Of a DNA stretch of 64,000 nt, positions 12,787 through 23,849 are shown in pieces (within the stretch, counting starts at the first letter, position 1; every line of letters begins with the position of its first letter). The notes under the pieces are model-generated. The model saw nothing but the letters and a program-made list of their open reading frames with translations. It did no database searches and was not told the origin of the DNA. Location: positions 16,069,001-16,133,000 of the forward strand of contig CM076948.1 of NCBI GenBank assembly GCA_039566865.1, given 5' to 3'. The position numbers and the translations under genes are program-made. The DNA is from Aurelia coerulea (Eukaryota; Cnidaria; Scyphozoa; Semaeostomeae; Ulmaridae).

Positions 12787-15577
12787 TTTTGTTTGTTTGT
12801 TTGTTTGTTATCTTATTTTTATTCGATTTTTTACACCTAGCTATACATATATATACAAATATATACACATACAACTAATCTAAATCGAATCTACTAGCAA
12901 ATGGAAAAATAACTTTAAGGAAATGAATACGTATATACAGAAGATAAATATCAAACTACATGAACATAAAAGGACAAAATCTACATGATATCATTATATT
13001 TACAAACGTTGCATTTACAGGTGGGGCCATTCCATTGTTTTATCATAACCTTGAAACTGTTTAGATTTTCAGCTGATTTTAGTTCATTTGGCAAACAGTT
13101 CCAAATCTGAGGTCCCATGGCTTTAAGGCTCTTGAAACCGAAAGTTACCTGATTTGGTCGAAAATGATTCAAATTGTTGGGATTCCGAGATGGATGATTT
13201 GAAGTTCTTGAACTAAAAATATTACGCATAAAAGATGGATTCAAGTTTTTTATTGTCTTAAAGATTTCGACACAAGTTCTCTGACGAGCAACTTGCATTG
13301 TGCATCTTTTTGACCTAATAAGAAGATCATCATAGGAGCTTTTATGATCATTGTACAGAAATCTTAGCGCGCGTTCCTGTATTCTTTCAATTTTCTGGAC
13401 TGATTTTGAAGATGAAAAATACCAAACTAAAGGACAGTAGTTAAAATTTGAGTAGACGAAACTTTGAACCAAAACTTCTTTTTCAGCAAAACCAATAAAT
13501 GACTTACGTCGTTTAAGAACGTTTAGTTGTGCCGCGGCTTTTTTGCAAAGGTTTGATATGTGTGGGTCAAAGTTCAATTTGTAATCTAGTGTTACACCTA
13601 AGAGTTTAACAGTCTCCTCAGATTTGATAGAATGTCCTTGGAAATCAAGATTTATGCCACAAGTGTTTGTCTGGTCTTTTTTAACAATAAGTGCATGGAA
13701 TTTGTTAGGGTTAGCAATCATTTCATTTTGTTCAAGCCAAGAGAGAGCGCTGCTTGCTTCACTTTCCAAAACCTTGACAAGATCCGGCAAGGATTTGGAA
13801 AAGAAAGCCAGCGTGTTATGATCAGCATAATTGTACATGGTTGCTTGCTTTATGAAATAGAAAAGATCATTTATATAGAAATTGAAAAGAATAGGACCTA
13901 ACACTGATCCTTGGGGGACTCCTGATACTATTTCTTGAAAAGAACTGCAGACATTATTTATCCGGACACTCCGCTTCCGTTTTTTCAGATAGGAATAGAC
14001 AAGAACCAATGCATTTTCATCAAAGCCATATGCATGAAGTTTGGCTATTATTAAATCATGCGGGATGCAATCAAAAGCCTTTGACAGATCCATCAAGACG
14101 GACCCTACAATGAAGTTATTGTCAAGTTTATATTTCCATTCTTCTACAAGTTTAATCAAAACATGCTGTGTACTGTATGCTCTTCTATACGCTGCAATAA
14201 AGATCGAAAGAGTCTTGTCAAGGAAGGGGCTAAGCTGTTCCTTCAGAATTTTTTCAAAAATTTTGGAAAAAGTGTTAAGTATACTGACTGGACGATAATT
14301 TCTCTCCACAGTACGAACGGGTTAACCTTTGTCTAAAGGGCAGACTGCTGCAGTTTTTGCATTCTGGGGAAATATGAAATTACGAATGCTACAATTGATA
14401 GCGTTAGTAAGAGGGACAGCTAAATCGTCGCTAGCCAGAGAAACAAGCTTTGGTGGAATTTGATCAACACCTGTTGATTTACTGCCATCGAGCATTTTCA
14501 ATTGGAGCCATACATCTCTAGCAGTAACCTCATTGAAAGAAAAGGATTCAAAAGTATGTTCAGGGTCTGCAAGTATAGCCAGAATACTCGGATGATCTTT
14601 GTATTTATCAAGAATTAACTTGACAATGTCTCGATCATCATCAATCGAAGTCTTATCTGCAATGCTGGAAGGTTTCTTACCGGAAGTATTTTCGACGATA
14701 TTAATGTAATAATCGTTAAAGATTTCACATAAATCATGATTATTAGTAACTATTTTGTCATCTTTAACCAAAATGAGATATCAGTACCAGCTAGGACACC
14801 CTTATTTGAGAGAAAAGGTTTCACCAGATCCCAGAAGGCTTTATTAGACATGAGACCATTGCTGGTGACTCTCTTGAAGTGATTCTTTATGGCTTTTTTA
14901 CGTAGGGCAACACAGCGATTTCGTTGCTTCTTGAAAGCCATTTCATTTTGACTTTTAGGGTGTTTATTTAATCTTCTTTTAAACCTAGAACGAGTATACA
15001 TGGCTTTTTTCAGCTCTGGATTCATAAAGGGTGCATTATTTCCCCTTAGAAACTTTGTTTTGATGGGAGCGTGTTTGTCCACTATATTTTTGAAAGTATT
15101 GGTCAGATGATCGTAGGATTTATCCGGGTTAGTCTCGTTGCATTCAAATTGGGCATGCTTTACATCATTCAAGAAATTTTCAGGAACAAACTTTTTGTAG
15201 CTGCGATATTTCATTTGCTTCGGTTTTAGCCTAGGAACAGTTGATTTCATAGTGGTAGCTACGAGACCATGATAGTCATTTAGCCCTACTTCAAAAACGG
15301 AGGTTTTCTGGAAAGACCTGGGTCTATTCGTTAGAATAACGTCAATAGATGAGCTATGGTTCTTTGTGAAACAAGTTTTCGACGTCACTAAATTGGACAA
15401 ACCGAACACATCACAAAAAGAAGCCAATTTGTCAAAACCGGGATCTGTTTTATTCAGAGTGTCAATATTGATATCGCCCATCAAAATGATGTTATCGTAC
15501 CGATCTAATGCACGATTTAAAGAAGTGGACAGATCTGAGAAAAATGTTTCTATATTTACATTCGGGGGACGGTAAAC
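12787..15577 (-). mobile_element. 5'-truncated non-LTR retrotransposon (LINE A)
   Basis: A minus-strand LINE runs from within its endonuclease domain (about 15577) to a 3' tail of (AAAC)n, visible on the plus strand as TTTG repeats at 12787-12808. Endonuclease, linker and reverse transcriptase follow in the order usual for Jockey/CR1/L2-type elements, and the C-terminus carries a Cys-rich CKCNVCK motif. Everything upstream of the endonuclease YRPP motif is missing, a typical 5' truncation. An 18 bp sequence at its right flank is the exact inverse of one left of the tail. Confidence 0.88.
12981..15575 (-). pseudogene. LINE A ORF2: endonuclease-reverse transcriptase, disabled
   Basis: Read on the minus strand, 15575-14750 encodes the second half of an apurinic-type endonuclease: YRPPN, the MGDIN catalytic motif, the SSIDVILTN block and NDYHGLV. 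A frameshift near 14771 leads into the linker and start of the reverse transcriptase (14771-14322). This ends at an in-frame TAA (14322-14324), after which the same frame continues to 12981. The RT portion has DLSKAFDCIPH and GVPQGSVLGP, but the catalytic YADD box reads YADH, so an essential Asp is lost. It would act in target-primed reverse transcription, but one frameshift, one nonsense codon, the active-site change and the 5' truncation make this copy dead. Clade assignment beyond a Jockey/CR1/L2-like group is not safe. Confidence 0.88.
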
Positions 15578-15593
15578 TCATGGTATGCACTAG

Positions 15594-16185
15594 AACTACA
15601 TATAAGGTGTGTATATACCAATTTTCAAACCATTTCAACACACAGATTTTGTGTAATGATGTCTCAAATATGACCATGATATGTAAATTGCCATTCTGAG
15701 AAAATTGAGCTTAAAGATTTTTCATTGTTTAAAACAGTTATATCATTGCTTGTCAATCAATATCCACCAGATTTAGATCCACCAGGACCCTATTTTTCCT
15801 TTCTGTATCCATAAACAATCTTTTAACATATGTTTGCTTGTTCCTTCTTGTCTTCTCCTCTCAAACATGTAAACCTCCATGGATTTACGTTCAGACTTAC
15901 GGATTGAATCCCAAAATGTGAATATCCCTGGTGAAACATTCCACTCCCAAAGAACTTTTCCAATGTCACTTGCAAAATTGTTTATCTCTAGAACAGCAGA
16001 GTTAACTCCTGTCTCTGAAACTGATTATTTCACAAATAAATACTCTCAGTGGCTATCCTCAAGTTGCAATTGAATTCCACGCGCTTCTCTCTGCCATTCA
16101 TTTTGTGTTGGAAGTTTCAAATCAAAAGAACTTGGGCATTTTCCATCATGCTGATATGACATATCAGCAAAGAAATGATCAGGAT
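15594..16185. other. No recognised feature
   Basis: About 600 bp between LINE A and the small split gene. Short frames (for example 15879-16073) show no known motif. Part of it may be 3' flank or untranslated sequence of the minus-strand gene at 16391. Confidence 0.4.
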
Positions 16186-16191
16186 TATGTT

Positions 16192-16197
16192 TTTATT
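16192..16197 (-). promoter_or_regulatory. Possible poly(A) signal AATAAA of the split gene
   Basis: The minus strand reads CACAATAAAAAC about 195 nt downstream of the TAG stop at 16391-16393. The position suits a 3' end for the two-exon gene, but AATAAA is common in AT-rich DNA. Confidence 0.35.
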
Positions 16198-16868
16198 GTG
16201 CTTTTCTTCCCCAAAGTTTTTTACAGCTCAGCTTCTTTGCACTTACTACGCTCCTTGTAATTGGTGTCGAATGAGATGCTGCAGTATCTCCAACTTCATT
16301 CTGTTTGCTGGCTTAATCCAGCCAGTAACCCGTCTTCCATTGGGGAAAGTCCAAAGAGCCCTTCAGTGTAAAAATTACATCTTTTCTCTTCTAAGCAATC
16401 AGTTTGCTGATGAATCTGTCCCTTGTATTTTGATACTCTTGATCTACTTTCTTTTGTTGCTCATAACCTTCAGCCTGTGAGATAAAAACACAGATATATG
16501 CATATTGCAATAATTATATTAGCTAAATAAATAAGGCAATGTATAAATGTGGAAGACAGGGTAGTGCCCCTATTGGATGGCTATAAAACAATTTGAAAGT
16601 TTAGTTTAGATGACACTTTGTGCATCAATTAAACAAAAGCTCTTTATGGCCTAAAAAGGCAGGGAAAAAAGGGCCTAAAAGTAAAATAAAGACAACTAAA
16701 CCTTTTGACAGTGATGGCTCTGCATAGCATCAATAACTTTCTTGTCACTTTTATGAATGATACCATCTATAATCACTACAACTTGTAAGCTACAAACTCA
16801 ATCCTCACCTTGTTGTCTTCCAAACATTGCTTGATTTGCATCTTGTCGTGATTGAGCAACACTGTGGA

Positions 16869-17777
16869 ACCGCATGCCATTCAGACCCAGAATCAGAATC
16901 AGATTGAAAATCAGATTCAGAATCAGATTCAGTCCCAGAATCAGATTGGGATCTTAAATTTGCTGTTTTTGGCCACAAAATGGGTAGAATTGACATGTTT
17001 GCACTCCCAATTGATAAAATAGCGTTTACTGAGCAATTCTGCGCGATTTCTCGTCAAAAGGTGTTCACAATTTGTTATACGAGCCTTAGAAAATAACTAA
17101 ACAACAACAACAACTAAAATTTGTCTCGAATCTGATTCTGGGGGTCCAAAGGTCAGAATCAGATTCGAGGAAATGGCTGTATTTCAATGGATTCATTCGA
17201 GGTTGAATGCCCCTATGACCAGAATCAGATTCGAGGGAATCAGAAGGGATACCAACGGTGATCAAGTTTCAGTTTTATTTCAATTTAAATTTCTGCTTAA
17301 GATTTTATCAGTTATAAATTATGCCGAATCCATCTCTCATATGTAAGCTATTTTCAAATAATATGTTTCGGATAATCAGAGCCAGTCGGCAGCAAATAAG
17401 TCAAAGCAAAGCTCAGCACGATCCAACGTTGGTATCCCTTCTTTTCCGCGACGTGCCATTCAGACCCAGATTCGATATACTACCTACGTTTTCTCAGCAA
17501 CAGTGACAGCTATTTCCGATATTTTTTCATGATATGATAAACCAACTATCCCTCTACACACGCTGTGCGTTAGCCGTTCTTGTAGCTCCTTGAATCTTCT
17601 ATGCTAAGGGCAAATCTGACGGCAGGTAGCAAATCTTAGCTTAGGCCATAAAACCAATTAATTTAGAGAAATCAACGGAATGGACAAGAGGATCCAGGGC
17701 CCCGGGGACAATTTCCTTGCCAAGTTGCCAACAACCAGGTCAAATGTTTTCCCACTCGTTTCCCACTCTTTTGTGTC
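16869..17777 (-). repeat. Left inverted arm of the foldback element
   Basis: This arm is the inverse of 21930-22833. Shared landmarks are the AGAATCAGATT repeats at the tip, CAACGTTGGTATCCCTTCT, AAATTAATTGGTTTTAT and the inner TTTCCCACTCTTTTG block. The Ser/Asp-rich frame it can encode is only a by-product of the short repeats. Confidence 0.85.
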
Positions 17778-19738
17778 AAAGGTTTCACTAAGTGAAAAAG
17801 TAGAGAACTTCGTCTTTAGTTGGGTTTCAGGTATGTCATAGCAATAGTAAAAGGGAATAAGAATACCGTCGCAGCGACTCCCCTTTCCCTGTTTAATTGT
17901 TATTTTATTTTGTTCGTGTTGTATCAAGTGGAGATGATGTTCTAGAATAAGCAATCTTTTAAAATGAAAGGACATGGAATATTTTATTTTAACTGTTGAT
18001 TTATTAGAGAAATGTACATAAGCGTGAGAAGAAAATCTAGGAGGGCTGCCCGACACAAAGTCCATTGTTTACCATATAATTTTTGGCCGACTGAGGGCTC
18101 CTTTTGGCCGGATTAAATGAGGATTTTTGATAATATTTCTCAAGTTGGGGGGGGGGGGCTACCGCCATCCGGCCCCACGGCTCGTACGCTTGTGGAAATG
18201 TAAAATTCATTACAGTGAAAACTCTGGATGGCTTATAAGTAACGTATGTCTTTTTCAGCTTTTGTAGTTAATTATGATTTGTTTCCTTATACAGTCATGG
18301 GCGGATCCAGCCCGAATTTGAGGGGGGGGGCAACTTGCAAAGAGGGCGCCAAATATACAACGGAAAGGCGTTCCTTGAAACTGTTGTTCGTTGAATTCTC
18401 AAAGTGTCTGAGATTTACATGTAAATTTACACTCTATTTTGTCTCTGCCTTTTCATTATGAATGAGGCAAACTGTTATTTGTTTGTTTTACTGTGTTGTA
18501 TCACCTAGGATTACTTGAGTAATGCGTAGATGAATTAATGGTGTCATCGAAATGCCTTTGAAACGCTCTACATCACCAAGCGATAAACAGCCGGTTTGGT
18601 CCGAAAATGTTGAAAAAATTGTCAAAAAATTATTCACTGCCTTTTTTATTTATTTGTCTATCAAAGAATTACTTTTGAAAAAATCCAACATGTTTATTTT
18701 TCGTGATTTTCCTCCTTTGAAATTCCTATTTATTTTCCTGAGTTTGACCTTGGACAGGCAGTTCTGCCATATGGCAACTAAATATTTGAAACGAATTTTA
18801 TTGCCTTGAATTTGCCAAACACCAAAATCTGATTTGAATCAAAATATTGGGCACCTCTTGTCTTGTGGGTAAACCTAAATGCCATAAAAACCGTTTCAAT
18901 AATCAAAGTTCCTCTCATTCCAAAGAGTAAAATTTCTTTGTAACCACTTTTCAACATCAAACCGCTACCGCATTCCAATGACATGCCGGTTCCTTTGTAA
19001 TTTTATCAATATAGCATGGGGTAAGATTTGGACCAGTGGAGCTGAGGAGGATTAGAAAATTTAGTTCCTACATGGCTGAAGGACATTTTAAAGGGTTAAG
19101 AGACCGGTCAACACTCGTCAAAATCCGTGAAATTTTAAGAAACTTTCCGTCCTGTGCCTGTTTCGTAGCTTCTTAGAAAAGATGTGTGCATGTCAAGAAT
19201 GTTATAACGTAATGGGGCATGAATGGGGGTAGTATTATGTTTCTGTCTTTATCATTGACACGTAGGAACGGGCGGGCAACTCCCCCCCCCCCCCCCCCCC
19301 GTAATAGCACGACGTGTCAAAATCATGAGATTCCTTCCTTGAGTCCTAGAATATTTAACTAAAATCATGGAGGGAAACATAAGAAAAAAAAATCCAATTT
19401 GTGACAAGTCAAGAGACAGCCAAAAAATCGCCCCTGCAGATTCACACCATTAGAACATTACAGTTTCTAAGCGTACTAGTTTTCATTTGAATCAACCCAT
19501 GTAAATCTCATATACTTTTTGAGAATTTAATAAACCACAGTTTCCAGCTATGACTCCAACGTGCACAGTTGTCCGAAGTGTCCATCGTAAATTGATATAT
19601 TCTGTTATACTGTTTACTATTGCATACCTGAAGATGACGTTTTCATTTTCCACGCTCATTATCTATGGCTCGCTCAACCCTTTTGACGTGTTAGCCGATG
19701 CTGACGTAGTTCTCTCTAGTCAATTTCAATGTTATTAG
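17778..19738. other. Foldback interior, left part: no recognised gene
   Basis: There are only short frames. G homopolymers lie near 18149-18160 and 18323-18334. The phrase GGGCGGATCCAGCC near 18299 resembles a hAT-type terminal motif, but no partner end or target duplication was found. A long C run lies near 19281-19301. Sequence from about 19310 is repeated at about 21755. Confidence 0.4.
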
Positions 19739-20527
19739 TTGACGCAAAAGAGTGGGAAACGAGTGGGAAAATTGTTGACCTGCTTTGGTTGGCAACTTGG
19801 CAAGGAAATTGTACCCGGGGCCCTGGATCCTCTTGTCCATTCCGTTGATTTCTCTAAATTAATTGGTTTTATAGCCTAAGCTAAGATTTGCCACCTGCAC
19901 TCAGATTTGCCCTTGGCATAGAAGATTCAAGGAGCTGCCAGAACGGCTAACGCACAGCGTGTGTAGAGGGATAGTTGGTCTATCATATCATGAAAAAATA
20001 TCGGAAATAGCTGTCACCGTTGCTGAGAAAACGTAGGTAGTATCGAATCTGGGTCTGAATGGCACGTCGCGGAAAAGAAGGGATACCAACGTTGGATCGC
20101 GCTGAGCTTTGCTTGTTGCAGACTGGCTCTAATTATCAAAAACATATTATTTGAAAATAGCTTACATATGAGAGATGGATTCTGCATAATTTATAACTGA
20201 TAAAATCTTAAGCAGAAATTTAAATTGAAATAAAACTGAAACTTGATCACCGTTGGTATCCCTGCTGATTCCCTCGAATCTGATTCTGGTCATAGGGGCA
20301 TTCAACCTCGAATGGAACCATTGAAATAAAGCTGGAACCTTACTTCCGCTGGTAGCCCTGCTGTTTCCTCGAATCTGATTCTGACCTTTGGACCCCCAGA
20401 ATCAGATTGGAGAAAAATTTTAGTTGTTGCTGTTGATTAGTTATTTACTAATGCTCATATGAACAATTGTGTACACCTTTTGGTGAGATGAGAAATTGTG
20501 CAGGATTGCTCAGTAAACGCTATTTTT
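19739..20527 (+). repeat. Inner, outward-truncated copy of the right arm
   Basis: It aligns in direct orientation with 21935-22690, for example the TAACGCACAGCGTGTGTAG and GATCACCGTTGGTATCCCT blocks. It breaks off after CAGTAAACGCTATTTT near 20525, before the terminal Ser/Asp-coding repeats. The upstream segment beginning GACGTGTCAAAATCATGAG (about 19312) is also shared (about 21762), so a ~1.2 kb block is duplicated. Confidence 0.75.
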
Positions 20528-20539
20528 ATTTAAATTTCG

Positions 20540-20885
20540 GTCTTTTAGTAGTAAAAGTTTTTTAATTAGTTTCTTATATTTTAGGCCTGAAATTGCGGTA
20601 TTGTTCGAAGTTGAGCCTTCTTCTCGAGAAAGGGCTTCCATTTTGCATTGACATTGTCACCAAGAAGAAGCCATGCACATCAAGGCAAAAATTTACCAAT
20701 TTTGCAGTTAAAAGTAAAGAAAAGACGAATGTACCTTCGTTAGAGAGACATAGGATAAGAGAGACATACAGAAATAAAGTTTTAGAGTTTCTTAACTGTT
20801 CTTGAGCGAAGTACTAGAGTTTCTTAAATTATTGGTCATCGTAGTACTAGTTCCTTATAAACCAGTTTCTTATAAAAAAGACGTG
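20540..20885. repeat. Dispersed repeat shared with 50500-50895
   Basis: This stretch is marked by AGTACTAGAGTTTCTTAA and ends with TAGTTCCTTATAAACCAG and TTTCTTATAAA. A related sequence, including matching right-hand motifs, forms the body of the TIR element at 50337-51464. Confidence 0.55.
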
Positions 20886-21929
20886 TATCTGTGGCTGGAT
20901 TGGAAATTGAAGGAAGTTCATCAATGGTAACTAGTACTGAATATCTTGTTAATCCACCATGGCAGTTTCTTTGTTTGCTCCGCAAAATTCATTGCTAATT
21001 TGATAAGCGAAATTCAACCGTTATCACGTAATAAAATATATTAGCTTTGACAACTCTCAAATTAAAGCATTTCTCTTTTTGAGAGAAATAACTGACATTG
21101 CAGGCTTTGTGTGGTCTTAACTTTGGAAGAATTCTCGAAGCAAAATCATTTTGTTGTTTATTTTGCATACATAACATCAATTGTGGTGTCAAGAGACGGA
21201 TGAGACGTGCTCGTTCCTTTTCAAGCTTTACTATTTAAACAATTCTTTAAATAGTACAACCAACAGGGCAGACATCGAACATTTTGATGCGGAATCTTGA
21301 GATATAAAAGCATCTCAAACCTGGGGGCGGGGCACGACATTTCAAGGACATTTTTTTTTATTAAGCTAAAGGGGCAATTCCTGAAAATAGAAAGGACACC
21401 TCTTTATTGATTACAAAATCTTGGGGGCACATGCTCTCAGTGCCCCCGGTCCCAGCCCACGCAATTAGAAGTATTTATCAAAAATACGCGGTAAATTAAA
21501 TAATTCCTGCGAGACTCTATCTTTTAACGCCAAGAAATCCATGTCCTATACACCATTTCTCCTTCAAAATCTTCCAAAAGTATACCTTTAAATTACAAAA
21601 AGTTGACAAGAGAATACAATTTCCGACAAATACTCTCTAGAGGGGTGCTTCGCCTCCAACCCCCCTCCACTTGCTTTGGCCCTGGTGACATATCCCAGGG
21701 ATATCATAAGTATCACGCACTCGCGCCTCAAGCAAGATGACTTTTATTTAAACAATAGCATGACGTGTCAAAATTATGAGATTCCTTCCTTGAGTCCTGT
21801 AACAAGTAACAGTTTACTTCATGTGAAATAAAACGGCCGAGACAAAATAGATTTTGAGAATTGACATGCAAATCTCAGACGGTCTGCGAATTTAACAAAC
21901 AACAGTTTCCAGGTTAGCCGATGCTGACT
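20886..21929. other. Foldback interior, right part: repeat fragments only
   Basis: No gene was recognised. Near 21350-21465 lies, in inverse orientation, a GGGGGCACTG...GTGCCCCC repeat that also occurs at 250-345 and 2114-2205 in the first array. The block from about 21755 duplicates that at about 19310. Confidence 0.45.
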
Positions 21930-22833
21930 TCGACGTAAAAGAGTGGGAAAAGAATGGGAATGTTTTTACCTAGCTGGCATCTTCGCAAGGACTTGAAGTA
22001 TCAACCCAGGATCCTCTTGTCCATTCCGTTGATTTCTCTAAATTAATTGGTTTTATGGCCTAAGCTAAGATTTGCTACCTGCCGTCAGATTTGCCCTTAG
22101 CATGGAAGATTCAAGGAGCTGCCAGAACGGCTAACGCACAGCGTGTGTAGAGGGATAGTTGGTCTATCATATCATGGAAAAATATCGGAAATAGCTGTCA
22201 CTGTTGCTGAGAAAACGTAGGTAGTATCGAATCTGGGTCTGAATGGCACGTCGTGGAAAAGAAGGGATACCAACGTTGGATCGTGCTGAGCTTTGCTTTG
22301 ACATATTCGTTGCAGACTGGCTCTAATTATCAAAAACATATTATTTGAAAATAGCTTACATATGAGAGATGGATTCTGCATGATTTATAACTGATAAAAT
22401 CTTAAGCAGAAATTTAAATTGAAATAAAACTGAAACTTGATCACCGTTGGTATCCCTTCTGATTCCCTCGAATCTGATTCTGGTCATAGGGGCATTCAAC
22501 CTCGAATGATTCCATTGAAATACAGCCATTTCCTCGAATCTGATTCTGACCTTTGGACCCCCAGAATCAGATTCGAGAAAAATTTTAGTTGTTGTTGTTG
22601 TTTAGTTATTTTCTAAGGCTCGTATAACAAGTTGTGAACACCTTTTGGCGAGAAATCGCGCAGAATTGCTCAGTAAACGCTATTTTATCAATTGGGAGTG
22701 CAAACATGTCAATTCTACCCATTTTGTGGCCAAAAACAGCAAATTTAAGATCCCAATCTGATTCTGGGACTGAATCTGATTCTGAATCTGATTTTCAATC
22801 TGATTCTGATTCTGGGTCTGAATGGCATGCGGT
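21930..22833 (+). repeat. Right inverted arm of the foldback element
   Basis: This arm is the inverse partner of 16869-17777 and ends GGGTCTGAATGGCATGCGGT immediately before the CACTGTGGA duplication. It contains repeated AATCTGATTCTG motifs near the tip. Confidence 0.85.
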
Positions 22834-22980
22834 CACTGTGGAAGCCATGATTGCAAAAATAAAGCATATAAGCACAGGGATACAAGGAAAAACTTAAAAA
22901 AGCACCATCGCAGGAAAGCACGCAGCGACAGGAAGGCATCAGGGGTACTTCCTACAATGCCTGCCAAAAGTCCTTGGAAA

Positions 22981-23234
22981 CAGGTTCTATGGTTTACAAA
23001 TCTCTTAACTCTCTTGCACCTCAATATCTTAGCGATCTCTTCGTGAGATCGTCCGAGGTACATCCAAGAGAGTTAAGAAACTCTAAAACAAACCTTGCAA
23101 TACCCATGTTGAGAACTGGCAATGGCCAAAAATCCTTTGCTTATCGTGGGGCCAGTCTCTGGAACAGTCTTGATTTGGATACAAAGATGGCTCCCTCAAT
23201 CAATGCCTTCAAGTCCAAAATCAATGAAAAATAA
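22981..23234 (+). pseudogene. LINE ORF2 C-terminal fragment
   Basis: The frame reads VYKSLNSLAPQYLSDLF, then a short linker, GQKSFAYRGASLWNSL and a final FKSKINEK before the stop. This is the characteristic post-RT tail of Jockey/CR1-like ORF2 proteins. The reverse transcriptase and endonuclease are absent, so it is a 5'-truncated relic with no independent function. The frame is intact over about 85 codons, which suggests a fairly recent insertion. Confidence 0.8.
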
Positions 23235-23430
23235 ACCTTTTATATATGGAGGTGTATCGCTGTAAATTAATATATCTTTAATTTTGACGTATTCCGCTCT
23301 TTTTATTGTAAATTTTGTAGTATATAATTCTTTAATTTTGTAAGTAATTTTTTGCAGGGCCAATTGTAAAACAGTATTTATACTGAATTTGTACCCTGGG
23401 TAAACAATTTTAAAATGAAAAATGAAAATG
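22981..23430 (+). mobile_element. LINE 3'-end fragment inserted in MITE M
   Basis: It encodes the C-terminus of a LINE ORF2 and ends in an (AAAATG)n-like tail at about 23411-23430. Both ends abut MITE M sequence, so the LINE inserted after the MITE. A very short AAC duplication is possible. Confidence 0.78.
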
Positions 23431-23547
23431 AACACTTAGGCCATTTCTTGACAATCCGCAGTTCTAACCATAGCGATTAGGCTTAAACACCCCCTCACCC
23501 CCAAAACAATGTTGATTTGGAAGGTTATTGTCCTTGCATTATTGTCC

Positions 23548-23849
23548 TTACTCTTTGGCCATGAAAAGATGTAAAATTCGGGTTTCTTATTACAGATCGA
23601 TCGGTAAACTAATAACCTATCATTATCATCCTATTCAAGTCTAAAGAGCTGGATACACTGACTATTTGGTGGAATTCTGAGTGTGGTATCACAGTAAAAT
23701 CCATGAAAATCTATACAATGTTCAATTATGACGTCACAAGTATGAAATATGAACTTTTAATTATGACCAATGAAATCAGCACCACCGAAAACCCCTAGAT
23801 GCTCGAAACTGTTTTCTTTTAAGTCACCGTAATCAAAATAAAATTCAGA
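23548..23849 (+). mobile_element. Partial copy of element E (last ~300 bp)
   Basis: It matches the terminal ~300 bp of each complete E copy, from CTCTTTGGCCATG to AAATTCAGA. It differs at few sites, for example CACAAGTATG where the others have CACATGTATG. It joins MITE M copy 2 directly. Confidence 0.85.

Larger units (their letters stand above)
16869..22833. mobile_element. 5,965 bp foldback/Mutator-like element with 9 bp TSD
   Basis: The outer ends are ACCGCATGCCATTCAGACCC and its inverse. The flanks are the exact 9 bp repeat CACTGTGGA at 16860-16868 and 22834-22842. The arms are about 0.9 kb long and built from AATCTGATTCTG-type 6-12 bp repeats near the tips. Long repeat-structured arms plus a 9 bp duplication are the known signature of Drosophila FB/NOF-like foldback elements and of Mutator-like elements generally. 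A third, inner copy of the right arm lies at about 19739-20527. No transposase was recognised in the interior, so this copy is probably non-autonomous. It disrupts the small minus-strand gene described above. Confidence 0.85.
16391..22848 (-). pseudogene. Small two-exon host-like gene, first coding exon split by a foldback element
   Basis: On the minus strand an ATG at 22848-22846 opens a frame beginning MASTV. It is broken within the TCCACAGTG 9-mer that is duplicated on both sides of the transposon at 16869-22833. Beyond the element the same frame continues (LLNHDKMQIKQCLEDNK) to 16809, where a consensus donor AAG|GTGAGG follows. A 334 nt AT-rich intron ends in a pyrimidine tract and TTTTTATCTCACAG (to 16475). 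The second exon (16474-16391) reads AEGYEQQKKVDQEYQ... and stops at TAG. Both junctions are phase 0 and the two parts together would give about 49 residues, hydrophilic and probably helical. I do not recognise the family. It could be a complete micro-protein gene, the 3' part of a larger gene, or a decayed duplicate. As it stands, the 6 kb insertion should abolish it. Confidence 0.55.
22955..23540. mobile_element. TA-flanked MITE 'M', copy 1, right-truncated and split by a LINE fragment
   Basis: It starts CAATGCCTGCCAAAAGTCC directly after a TA (22953-22954), like copies at 23850-24114 and 32292-32556. After about 26 bp it is interrupted by a LINE 3' fragment (about 22981-23430). It resumes with AACACTTAGGCC and stops near 23540, where a short TTATTGTCCTT repeat marks the junction to the E array. 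Its right half is missing. Confidence 0.75.

Noticed and set aside
17658..18065. 135-codon minus-strand frame
   Set aside because: It spans the inner edge of the foldback left arm and has no recognisable motif; probably chance.
18297..18345. hAT terminus (GGGCGGATCCAGCC followed by a G run)
   Set aside because: No matching opposite end or 8 bp duplication was found, and the first bases do not fit the usual CAG start.
19281..19301. Long C homopolymer as a functional element
   Set aside because: Homopolymers recur throughout and may be partly sequencing-length uncertainty; only those tied to a target duplication were used.
16805..22897. Ser/Asp-rich frames at both ends of the foldback element that look like SD-repeat proteins
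   Set aside because: They are identical inverse copies produced by 6-12 bp DNA repeats at the arm tips and extend into unrelated flank; nothing else supports a gene.
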